Shown here: piece after piece, positions 52,892-60,932 of the stretch | Layout: each line of letters starts with the position of its first letter | Position numbering within the stretch: position 1 is the first letter of the stretch | Assembly (NCBI GenBank): GCA_964417725.1 | Contig: CAYQIV010000014.1 | Span: forward strand, 1-64,000 | Reading direction: 5' to 3' | DNA length: 64,000 nt | From: SHZI01 sp964417725 | GTDB taxonomy: Bacteria > Pseudomonadota > Gammaproteobacteria > Steroidobacterales > GCA-2729495 | Notes under the pieces: generated by a model | The model's database searches: none | What the model was told of the DNA's origin: nothing | What the model saw: only the letters and a program-made list of their open reading frames with translations | Translations under genes and position numbers: made by a program

Positions 52892-54463
52892 TCACACCTG
52901 GCGTGCCTGGCCGGCCCAGTAGCGGGCGCGAATGGCCTTCTTGTCGATCTTGCCGAGATTGGTGACCGGAATCGCCTCGACGGACAGCACCACCTTGGGC
53001 GCCATGACACTGCCCTTGCGGGCCTTGACCCAGTCGATGAGCGCGTCGGTATCGATGGCCATGCCCGGCCGCGGCACCACCAGTGCCAGCACCTGCTCGC
53101 CCCAGCGCGGGTCGGGTACGCCGACCACCGCCGCCTGCTGCACGGCCGGGTGTTGAAACAGCACGTCCTCAACTTCGCGCGGATAGATGTTGAAGCCGCC
53201 GCTGATGATCATGTCCTTGCGCCGGTCGACGATCGTCACCCGGCCGTCCTCGTCCATCCACGCCACGTCACCGGTGTGGAGCCAGCCGTCGCGGACCGTA
53301 GCCGCCGTGGCCGCGGGGTCGTCGAGATAGCCCGACATCATGTTGGGCGCGCGGACGATGATCTCGCCCGGCTGTCCCGGCGCCACGTCGTGGCCGTCGT
53401 CGTCGACGAGACGCAGGCGCGTCGCATAGGTCGGCCAGCCGGCCGAGGACAACCGCGCCAGCTGGCGCACCGGGTCGTCGACGAGGTGCGCCTCGCGCGG
53501 CAACGCAAGCAGCGCCATCGGCGCCTCGGTCTGGCCGAAGAACTGCGTGAACACCGCACCAAACACGGCCAGCGCCTCGCGCAGGCGCTCGGGGGCGATG
53601 GGCGCTGCACCGTAGAGGATGTTGCGCAGGCTGCTGCGGTCGTGGGCATCGCGCTGCGGGTGGTCGAGCAGCGCGTAGACCATGGTCGGCACCAGCAGGG
53701 TGGCGGTGACGCGCTCGGCCGCGACGGTCGCCAGCAGCGCCTCCGGGTCGAAACGTTCAAGGATCACGCAACGCCCCTGGCGCAGCAGCACCGGCAGCAG
53801 CAGGCAACCGGCGGCGTGGGTCATCGGCGTGGCGAAAAGAAAGGTTTCGTGCCAGCCGATGTCGAAGTCGAGCATCTCCATCTGGAAGGTGTGGAACCAC
53901 GAACGGTGCGAGAGCATGACGCCCTTGGGCCGACCGGTGGTGCCACCGGTGAAGTAGATCCCGGCGATGTCTTCCGGGTCGACCGCCGCGTGCGCCGGCA
54001 CCTCGCCGGCAGCGGCCATCAGCGCCGTCAAGTCGAGGTGTCCTGACGGTGCGGCAGTGCCGTCCTCGCCCCCGACCCGGATCAGGTGGCGCACCGTGGC
54101 AAGCCGTGGCGCGATCGCGTCGACCCGCCCGGCAAGCGTGTCGTGGTAGATCAGCACCTCGCAGCCGGCGAAGTCGAGCATATAGGCATGGTCGTCGGCG
54201 CCGAGCAGCGCGGCGAGCGGAACCCGCGTCGCGCCAAGCCAGGCCACGGCGTATTCGCAGGGCACGTAGTCGATGCAATTCGACATCAGGAAGCCGATGC
54301 GGCTGCCCGGTCGCACGCCGAGGCCGTGCAGCGCGGCAGCGAGCCGTCCGGCGCGCTCGCCGAGCGCCCGGTAGCTGAGCCGGCTGCGGCCGTCGCTGAC
54401 GGCGATGCGCTCGCCACCCTGGCGGATGGCGCGATCGTAGAGTTCGGCGACGGTCAGGGTCAT
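52892..54463 (-). CDS. Acyl-CoA synthetase 1 (AMP-forming)
   Basis: 523 residues from MTLTVAELYDRAIRQ, with GGAGGGCG upstream. P-loop YFTGGTTGRPKGVML (about residue 168), A5-A8 motifs GWLHTGDVAWMDEDG and VDRRKDMIISGGFNIYPREVEDVL, and the catalytic Lys in TNLGKIDKK near the end. Substrate is a carboxylic acid activated to its CoA ester; chain length cannot be read. Next genes on the same strand are the acyl-CoA dehydrogenase and kinase, so it likely starts the activated-acid route. Confidence 0.9.
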   Translation of the reverse strand: MTLTVAELYDRAIRQGGERIAVSDGRSRLSYRALGERAGRLAAALHGLGVRPGSRIGFLMSNCIDYVPCEYAVAWLGATRVPLAALLGADDHAYMLDFAGCEVLIYHDTLAGRVDAIAPRLATVRHLIRVGGEDGTAAPSGHLDLTALMAAAGEVPAHAAVDPEDIAGIYFTGGTTGRPKGVMLSHRSWFHTFQMEMLDFDIGWHETFLFATPMTHAAGCLLLPVLLRQGRCVILERFDPEALLATVAAERVTATLLVPTMVYALLDHPQRDAHDRSSLRNILYGAAPIAPERLREALAVFGAVFTQFFGQTEAPMALLALPREAHLVDDPVRQLARLSSAGWPTYATRLRLVDDDGHDVAPGQPGEIIVRAPNMMSGYLDDPAATAATVRDGWLHTGDVAWMDEDGRVTIVDRRKDMIISGGFNIYPREVEDVLFQHPAVQQAAVVGVPDPRWGEQVLALVVPRPGMAIDTDALIDWVKARKGSVMAPKVVLSVEAIPVTNLGKIDKKAIRARYWAGQARQV

Positions 54464-54480
54464 GGCGCGCCCTCCACGAC

Positions 54481-54930
54481 TCAGCCGCGCAGGTGGAACA
54501 TCAGCTGGTAGTCGAACTCGAGCACCGTCTCGCCGCGCTGGTTGGAAACGTCGTAGTGCCACACCTGGACGCCGCGCTGCGGGTTGCTGGTGGTGCGCTG
54601 GTGTTTGACGGTGACGGTGACGCGGATCGTGTCGCCGATGCGCACCGGCGCCTTCATGCGCATGTCGTCGACGCCGAGCCAGGCGATGACCGAGTTGCCG
54701 GCGAAGCCGGCCAGCGCCACCAGTCCGACGGCGAGGCCGAAGACCAGCGGTCCGTGCACCAGCCGGCCACCGAAGGGCGTGCCGCGGGCATACTCCTCGT
54801 CCATGTGCAGCGGGTAGAAGTCACCGGTCAACCCGGCCCAGTTGACGACATGGGCCTCGGTCACGGTCAGGCCCTGGGTGTGGAAGACCTGCCCGACCGT
54901 GAATTCATCGCCGTAGCGCTGCACGCTCAC
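54481..54930 (-). CDS. MaoC-like enoyl-CoA hydratase
   Basis: 149 residues, hot-dog fold. The catalytic Asp37 and His42 lie in LTGDFYPLHMDEEYARGTPFGGRLVHG, the hydratase-2 signature. It adds water to an enoyl-CoA. Overlap of four bases with the DUF35 gene upstream implies an operon. The 17-base gap to the synthetase gene downstream keeps the same direction. Confidence 0.9.
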   Translation of the reverse strand: MSVQRYGDEFTVGQVFHTQGLTVTEAHVVNWAGLTGDFYPLHMDEEYARGTPFGGRLVHGPLVFGLAVGLVALAGFAGNSVIAWLGVDDMRMKAPVRIGDTIRVTVTVKHQRTTSNPQRGVQVWHYDVSNQRGETVLEFDYQLMFHLRG

Positions 54931-55379
54931 CGCCGGTCCTCCCGCGATGCGGGCACCGGCCGGAACATCGGCAGGGTGAAGGCGTCATCGAGGCGGCGGA
55001 AGGTGACCTCGACGGGCAGATCGCAACGCAGGGCGGCGGGATCGCAGTCGACGATGTTGGACAGCATCTGCACGCCCTCCTCGAGGCGGATCACCGCCAC
55101 CACGTAGGGCACCTCGGCGATGAAGGCCGACGGCGCGTTGTTGTGCACGACGGTGTAACTGTAGACCGTACCGCGGCCGGACGCCTGCCGCCAGCCGGGG
55201 TCATCGGTGCCGCAATGCGGGCAGGCGATGCGCGGGTAGTGGATCCACCGCCCGCACGGCGCGCAGTGCTGCAGCAGCAGCCGGCCGGCGCGCGCCGCAT
55301 CCCAGAACGGCTGGGCCCACGGGCTGACCACCGGTCGCGGCCGGGTCGGCGCCAGCGTCTTGCCCTGAGTCGCGCTCAT
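54927..55379 (-). CDS. DUF35 (Zn-ribbon/OB-fold) acyl-CoA-binding protein
   Basis: 150 residues. The zinc ribbon Cys39, Cys42, Cys53 and Cys56 are in LQHCAPCGRWIHYPRIACPHCG, followed by an OB-fold. DUF35 proteins pair with thiolase-fold enzymes in steroid side-chain and similar pathways (for example the ChsH2/Ltp2 aldolase). Here it overlaps the upstream thiolase-like gene by four bases, which fits such a complex. Confidence 0.88.
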   Translation of the reverse strand: MSATQGKTLAPTRPRPVVSPWAQPFWDAARAGRLLLQHCAPCGRWIHYPRIACPHCGTDDPGWRQASGRGTVYSYTVVHNNAPSAFIAEVPYVVAVIRLEEGVQMLSNIVDCDPAALRCDLPVEVTFRRLDDAFTLPMFRPVPASREDRR

Positions 55380-56557
55380 GGCACCTCCGTCCCGAGCACC
55401 GTCACCTGGGCATCAAAATAGGTGCCGCCGGTCGCCGTTTCGACGGCAAAGCGTGCACCGGGCACCTGGCGTTCGCCGGCCTTGCCCATCAGCTGGCGTG
55501 CGGCCTCGATCATCAGTGACACCGAGCCGCCGGCGCCGATATGGCCTTTGGAGAGCATGCCGCCGTCGGTGGTGCAGGGGATGCGCCCCCCGGGCCACGT
55601 CGCGCCGTTCTCGAACAGCGCGCCGGCCTCGCCACGCCCGCACAGGCCGAGTTCCTCGAAGGCGATGATCTGGTAGATCGGATAGGAGTCGTAGATCTCT
55701 GCCACGTCGATGTCGCCGGGGCCGATGCCGGCCTCGCCGAAGGCCTGGCGCGCCGCCTCGGCCCAGCCGAAGCGCGTCAGATCGGCCTCCTGCGAATAGA
55801 CGAAGTGGGTCACGGCACCGCCCTCGCCGAGCACGTAGGCCGGGCGCGGCACGAGATCGCGGGCGCGCTCGGCGGTGGTGACGACGAAGGCCCCGGCACC
55901 GTCGAAGAGCATGTTCGACTGCTTGGCGCGCAGCGGGGTGGAGAGCATCTTCGACGCCATCACCTCCGCCACGGTCAGCGGCGTGCGGAAAAACGCGTGC
56001 GGGTTGAGCATCGCCCACTTGCGGTTGGAGACACAGACCGCCGAGAGCTGCGCATCCGTGCAGCCCGTCTCGTGCTGGTAGCGCGTCGTCGCCAGCGCGG
56101 CAACCGTCGAATAGTGCTGGCCCCACGGCACCTCCCATTCGGCGGAGATGCCCGCGGTGGAGAACAGGTCGATGCCACCCTGCGCCGTCACGCCGGTGCC
56201 GAGCTTGTCGGTGTGGACGAAGAGGATGCAGCGTGCCCGGCCGGTCTCGAGCAGGGCGCTGGCAATGCGCAGCGCGTTGGTGCTGCTGGAACCGCCGGAG
56301 AACACCTGGCAGTTGCTGCTGACGCGGGGCAGACCGAGTTCCTCGACGAGCCGTGCGGTGGCCAGCTCGTTGCCGAACTGGAAGCTGAACAGCGAGCCCG
56401 TCGGCATGACGAAGTCGATGTCCTCGCGGCGCACCCCGGCATCGCGGATGGCGAGGCGCGCCGACTCGAGTGCGCCTTCGATGGCGGCGCGTTCCGGAAA
56501 GCGGCCGGTCGGCACCTCGCCGATGCCGATGATCGCGGTGCGGCCGCGCCGGCTCAC
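55376..56557 (-). CDS. Thiolase-fold enzyme of the SCP-x/Ltp type, partner of DUF35
   Basis: 393 residues. It has the SCP-x-like features EIYDSYPIYQIIAFEELGLCGRG and GGMLSKGHIGAGGSVSLMIEAARQL. The residue at the thiolase nucleophile site is unusual: SSNCQVFSGGSSST (Cys83) is not in the CASGG register. With a DUF35 partner it may be an Ltp2-like retro-aldolase rather than a true thiolase. It follows the flavoprotein gene by 13 bases on the same strand. Confidence 0.84.
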   Translation of the reverse strand: MSRRGRTAIIGIGEVPTGRFPERAAIEGALESARLAIRDAGVRREDIDFVMPTGSLFSFQFGNELATARLVEELGLPRVSSNCQVFSGGSSSTNALRIASALLETGRARCILFVHTDKLGTGVTAQGGIDLFSTAGISAEWEVPWGQHYSTVAALATTRYQHETGCTDAQLSAVCVSNRKWAMLNPHAFFRTPLTVAEVMASKMLSTPLRAKQSNMLFDGAGAFVVTTAERARDLVPRPAYVLGEGGAVTHFVYSQEADLTRFGWAEAARQAFGEAGIGPGDIDVAEIYDSYPIYQIIAFEELGLCGRGEAGALFENGATWPGGRIPCTTDGGMLSKGHIGAGGSVSLMIEAARQLMGKAGERQVPGARFAVETATGGTYFDAQVTVLGTEVP

Positions 56558-56570
56558 CCCACGCCCCCGC

Positions 56571-58178
56571 TCAGCCGCCGAGGTCCGGGATGCCGCGGTG
56601 GAAAGCCGGCATCACCGATTCCTCGAGCGTCGAGCCGGTGATCGCGTCGACACACATCACGGCCGACAGCGCCGCGCCATCGACGCCCCCGCCCCACAGG
56701 CGGCGGCCGTACTGGTCACCGGCGAAGTACAACCCTTCGACGTGCGGGGACTTGACGTCCGGGCGGTCCTCGCCGACCGGACGCCACAGGCCGTAGGCCT
56801 CGGGGCCAGGCGTCCAGATGATGAACTCGCAGGCCTCGTCGAAGTCGCGGAAGGTGGTCCGTGCCCACGCCTCGCACAGCTCGATGACGCGGTTGACCCG
56901 CGCCGGGTCGCGCATCTCCTGGTCGGTGAGCGCGGTCGAGAACAGGTACTCGCGCTTGCCCGGCGGGCCGCGCCGCGCCGTGCCGCCGCCCCAGGCCGTG
57001 AAGTCGCACATCACCATGTCGACGGCACCAATGTAGCCCTCGTCGCGGATGACGCCCGGCATGTAGACGAAGCTGCCCTCCTCGAGGCCGATGTCAGGCA
57101 GCAGGCTGCGCGTCGTGCCGCACCATCCGGTGAGCAGGCCCGCACCCCAGAAGCGCTCTTCAAGCAAGGTGACGAAATCGGCCGGGAAGTGCCCGGGCGG
57201 CAGGACCTTGAAGATGTACTTGGGCGGGATGGTGCAGATGACGCGGGCGCAGTCGATGACCCGTTCGGCACCGCCGGCGGCCTCGGCCTCGCGGATGCGC
57301 ACGCCGCGCACGCGGCCGCCATCGATGAGCACCTCGCGCACCGGTGTGTCGCGCAGCACGACGCCGCCATGGGCGCGAACCACCTGCTCGAACTGCTGCG
57401 GGATGGCGATGCAGCCCGGCTCGTCGGCCGTCGCCACCGAGCCCTTGATCAGGTTCATGCGGATCTGGCCGGCGATGGCCATGTAACCGAGGAAATCGCC
57501 GGTCGGCGTCATCGCCGGCTCGGCCTGCGCCGTCTGCGACGCGGCCAGCACCTTGATGTAGTCGTAGGCCTCCTCGTGCATGGTGCGCTGCTCCAGCCAC
57601 GACTGCAGCGGCGTGCGCATCAGTCGCGCCATGTCCTCGAAGGTCGCCGTGCCCATCTCGCGCAGCTGTTCCATGGTCGCGGCATAGCCCTCGGCCGACA
57701 TCCACGGGTAGGGCTCGTTGCGGCTGACCTGGTAGGCCTTGCCGGGCTTGCCCTCGCCCTCCCAGTCGATGAAGCCGAGGCCACGGTTGAGCGGCAGGTT
57801 CCAGTCGACGCCGAGGTGGCGCATGAGATGGCCGATGCGGCCGTTGTTGCCCCAGAAGAGGCCATGCCCGCCGGCTTCGAAGGTGCGCCCGTCGAGGAGA
57901 CCCTGATCGAAGATCTCCTCGATCGACGGCGTGCACTTGCCGAGGTAGCAATGGGCCAGCGGCAACGACTTGCGGAAGGCGCGGGCGTCCATCTCGATGC
58001 CGTCGGCGACGACCTTGTCGCCCCGGCCGACGTAGGACAGCGTGCGCCCGCCGATGAAGGGCGAGCGCTCCAGCACCAGGACGCGCTGGCCGAAGTCGCG
58101 CGCCAGCAGCGCGGCGGCCCCCAGCCCGGCGACGCCGGCGCCGATGATGACGGTATCGAAGGTGTCTTGAGCGGCCAT
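56571..58178 (-). CDS. Phytoene-desaturase-like FAD-dependent oxidoreductase
   Basis: 535 residues from MAAQDTFDTVIIGAG, with GGGAGAG upstream. The Rossmann motif is VIIGAGVAGLGAAALLARD (residues 10-28), then LVLERSPFIGGRT; a C-terminal FAD part reads GLYFAGDQYGRRLWGGGVDGAALSAVM. The family is amine oxidase/carotene-desaturase-like; the substrate is probably lipophilic. Divergent from TonB receptor 2, with the palindrome at 58250-58264 between them. An open upstream frame to 58256 would cross that palindrome. Confidence 0.86.
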   Translation of the reverse strand: MAAQDTFDTVIIGAGVAGLGAAALLARDFGQRVLVLERSPFIGGRTLSYVGRGDKVVADGIEMDARAFRKSLPLAHCYLGKCTPSIEEIFDQGLLDGRTFEAGGHGLFWGNNGRIGHLMRHLGVDWNLPLNRGLGFIDWEGEGKPGKAYQVSRNEPYPWMSAEGYAATMEQLREMGTATFEDMARLMRTPLQSWLEQRTMHEEAYDYIKVLAASQTAQAEPAMTPTGDFLGYMAIAGQIRMNLIKGSVATADEPGCIAIPQQFEQVVRAHGGVVLRDTPVREVLIDGGRVRGVRIREAEAAGGAERVIDCARVICTIPPKYIFKVLPPGHFPADFVTLLEERFWGAGLLTGWCGTTRSLLPDIGLEEGSFVYMPGVIRDEGYIGAVDMVMCDFTAWGGGTARRGPPGKREYLFSTALTDQEMRDPARVNRVIELCEAWARTTFRDFDEACEFIIWTPGPEAYGLWRPVGEDRPDVKSPHVEGLYFAGDQYGRRLWGGGVDGAALSAVMCVDAITGSTLEESVMPAFHRGIPDLGG

Positions 58179-58249
58179 CGAACTCTCCCGGTAGACCCGG
58201 TCCGGCGCCGCCGGACCGTCATGAAGGAAAAGGCAGGTTAAATATTCCG

Positions 58250-58267
58250 CTTGCATTATGCAAGTGA
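58250..58267 (-). promoter_or_regulatory. TCACTTGCATAAYG box at the flavoprotein/TonB receptor divergent promoter
   Basis: CTTGCAT-T-ATGCAAG (58250-58264) is a perfect 7-bp palindrome. On the - strand it reads TCACTTGCATAATG, the same orientation to its gene as in the SDR and synthetase promoters. Confidence 0.62.
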
Positions 58268-58328
58268 TAGGATCGATGGCGCCGGCGCATCATCCGGACG
58301 GGGTGAACGGCGGCGGCGCGGCCTGTGC

Positions 58329-58334
58329 TATCGT
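58329..58334 (+). promoter_or_regulatory. Extended -10 of TonB receptor 2
   Basis: TGCTATCGT (58326-58334, TATCGT at 58329) gives an expected start near 58341. The same word is seen at 34837-34845 and 49248-49256. Confidence 0.42.
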
Positions 58335-58398
58335 CGGCAGCGGAACGGGGGTTTCGCTCATGGATAACCGCAATCTCGCAACCGAAGGGGATCAAGTC

Positions 58399-60786
58399 AT
58401 GCATACCGATTCGCAGCAATACCGGTTACGCCGGGTGACGCTGGGGCTGGCCATGGCGCTTGGCGCGACGGCGGCCTGGGCACAGCAGGCCACGGGGCCG
58501 ACACTCGACGAGATCATCGTCACCGCACAGAAGCGCGAGGAGGCCCTGCGCGACGTACCGATCTCGGTCAGCGCCGTCGACAGCGCCAAGATCAGGGACG
58601 CGGGCATCGTCCGCCTCGATGACCTCAAGGCCTACGTTCCCAACCTGCAGGTCACCGAGACCGGCATCGCCAACAACTTCTACGTGCGCGGCATCGGCTC
58701 GGGCCTCAACCAGGGCTTCGAGCAGTCGGTGAGCATCTACGCCGACGGCGTCTACCGCGGCCGCGGCCCGCAGTCGCGCTTCCCCTTCCTCGACCTCGAG
58801 CGCGTCGAGGTGCTGCGTGGCCCGCAGCCGATCCTGTTCGGCAAGAACGCCATCGCCGGTGCCGTCAACCTGGTCAGTGCCCGGCCCACCGAGAGCTTCG
58901 AGGGCATGGCCCGCGGCAGCTATGAGTTCGAGAACGGCGAATACCTCGCCGACCTGGTCTTCTCCGGCCCGCTGACCGACACCTTCGGCGCACGCCTTGC
59001 GGTGCGCTATCGCGAGGCCGACGGCTACGTGGAGAACCTCCGCCTGTCGCGCGACGAGCCCGATCGCGAGGAGCGCGCCGCGCGCCTGACACTGGAGTGG
59101 GCGCCGAGCGACGACTTCGAGGCGATCCTGCGCATCGAGGCCGGCGAATTCGACATCGAAGGCCGGCAGGTCGAGGTCTACGGCGAACTGCCTGCCGCCG
59201 CGTGGCGCAAGCCCGACGGCACCACGGGCACACCGCCGATCCCGGGATTGACGTACTCGCAGATCCTCGCCGGCGCCTTCGGCCAGGACCCGAGCGTACT
59301 CAACAACACCCTCGACAACCTGCGCTCGTCCAACGGCGACATGAGCGACACCGACACGCGCGAGTTCAGCCTGACCCTCAACTGGCGGCTCGGCGGCATG
59401 ACGCTGACCTCGGTCAGCGCCTACAGCGAATACGACCTCGACGAGATCTGCGACTGCGACTTCACCGGCGCCAGCGTTTTCAGCGCCGGCATCGAAGAAG
59501 ACTACGAGCAGTGGAGCCAGGAGCTGCGCCTCGCCTCCGACACCGACCAGCGCATCTCGTGGATCGCCGGTCTCTTCTATCAGGACTACGACCTCGAGGA
59601 GTTCGACTACATCTTCGTGCCGGCCGACAGCATCGTCATCCCGCTGGTCAACATCACCAATCCCGGGGCCGGGCCGGCCTTCGCCAATACCGCCAACCCG
59701 CGCCACTTCGACCAGGACAGCGAACTCTTCGCCGTCTTCGCCCAGGCCACCTGGAACGTCACCGAAGCCCTGCGCCTCACGGCGGGTGGCCGCTGGTCGA
59801 CCGAGGACAAGGACGGCTCGCGCGTCACCGACCTGACCGACGGCGTCGGCGGCCCCTCCCTGGGCGGCCCGCCGAGCCTGATCGACACGCTCTACGGCGC
59901 CGTGTTCGGCATCCAGCGCCACAGCGTGTCGGGCAAGCGCTCCGAGGACAACTTCTCGCCGCTGCTCAACGTGCAGTACGACTTCAACGACGACATCATG
60001 GGCTACGCCTCCTACACGCGCGGCTACAAGGCCGGCGGCTTCGACGCGCGCTCCAACCGGTCGCCGGCCCAGGGCGGCACCTTCGAGTACCGCAAGGAGA
60101 AGGCCGACGCCTACGAAGTCGGCGCCAAGTTCGCCATCGGCGCCGCGGCCGAGGTCAACGCCGCGGTCTTCTACACCGACTACGAGGACCTGCAGACCAG
60201 TGCCTTCGACGGCCGCATCGGCTTCAACGTCGGCAACGGCAGCGCGGAGATCCGCGGCGTCGAGGTCGACGGCCGCTGGCAGGCCACCGACCACCTCTAC
60301 GTGTTCGGTTCGGTCGCCTACCTCGACTTCGAATGGCAGGACTACGACGGCCAGTGCTACTTCAACCCGCCGGCCGGCCTGCTCAGCACCAGCGTACCGG
60401 GCAACTGCAACTACGATGGCGAAACCAACCAGCTCAGCCCCGACTGGACCGCCGTGCTCGGCGCCGAGTACCGCATCCCGATCGGCTACGGCCTCGAGCT
60501 CGGCGCGGCCGCCGACATGCTCTACAGCGACCGCTACCTGACGTCCCTGACGCTCGATCCGAACTCGGCCCAGGCCTCCTATGCCAAGTTCAACGCGCGT
60601 CTTGCCCTCGGCCCGCCGTCGCGGCAGTGGGAGGTGGCGCTGATCGGCCGCAACATCACCGACCAGACGGTCGTGAGTTACTCGGGCGACGTGCCGCTGG
60701 CCGGCTCGACCTTCGGTGCGCGCAGCTACTACGGCTTCGTCGACCCGCCGCGCACGGTGGCGCTCGAAGGCACGGTCCGCTTCTGA
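58399..60786 (+). CDS. TonB-dependent outer-membrane receptor 2
   Basis: 795 residues from ATG 58399, with AAGGGG upstream and a normal signal peptide cut near AWAQQ (about residue 28). TonB box and plug: DEIIVTAQKREEALRDVPISVSAV, FYVRGIGSGLNQGFEQSVSIYADGVYRGRG and VEVLRGPQPILFGKNAIAGAVNLVSARP. The barrel ends in VALEGTVRF, the usual terminal Phe. Receptor type is that of catabolic operons. It is divergent from the flavoprotein gene and may import the pathway substrate. Confidence 0.92.
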   Translation: MHTDSQQYRLRRVTLGLAMALGATAAWAQQATGPTLDEIIVTAQKREEALRDVPISVSAVDSAKIRDAGIVRLDDLKAYVPNLQVTETGIANNFYVRGIGSGLNQGFEQSVSIYADGVYRGRGPQSRFPFLDLERVEVLRGPQPILFGKNAIAGAVNLVSARPTESFEGMARGSYEFENGEYLADLVFSGPLTDTFGARLAVRYREADGYVENLRLSRDEPDREERAARLTLEWAPSDDFEAILRIEAGEFDIEGRQVEVYGELPAAAWRKPDGTTGTPPIPGLTYSQILAGAFGQDPSVLNNTLDNLRSSNGDMSDTDTREFSLTLNWRLGGMTLTSVSAYSEYDLDEICDCDFTGASVFSAGIEEDYEQWSQELRLASDTDQRISWIAGLFYQDYDLEEFDYIFVPADSIVIPLVNITNPGAGPAFANTANPRHFDQDSELFAVFAQATWNVTEALRLTAGGRWSTEDKDGSRVTDLTDGVGGPSLGGPPSLIDTLYGAVFGIQRHSVSGKRSEDNFSPLLNVQYDFNDDIMGYASYTRGYKAGGFDARSNRSPAQGGTFEYRKEKADAYEVGAKFAIGAAAEVNAAVFYTDYEDLQTSAFDGRIGFNVGNGSAEIRGVEVDGRWQATDHLYVFGSVAYLDFEWQDYDGQCYFNPPAGLLSTSVPGNCNYDGETNQLSPDWTAVLGAEYRIPIGYGLELGAAADMLYSDRYLTSLTLDPNSAQASYAKFNARLALGPPSRQWEVALIGRNITDQTVVSYSGDVPLAGSTFGARSYYGFVDPPRTVALEGTVRF

Positions 60787-60796
60787 TCCCGACCGT

Positions 60797-60922
60797 CGGG
60801 GGGCGCCCCCCCCCCCCCGCCCCCCCCCCCCCAAAAAACCCCCCCCCCCCCCCCCCGCGCCGCGGGGGGGGCGCCCCCCCCCACCCCCCCCGGGGGGGCC
60901 CCCCCCCGCCGGGGCCCCCCCC
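60797..60922. repeat. Low-complexity C/G homopolymer tract
   Basis: Between the receptor stop and the synthetase stop the sequence is almost only runs of C and G, 4-16 bases each, with one run of six A. It resembles no gene. It could hide a hairpin terminator of the two converging genes, but it may be a base-calling or assembly artefact. Confidence 0.7.
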
Positions 60923-60932
60923 GACGCTTCAA

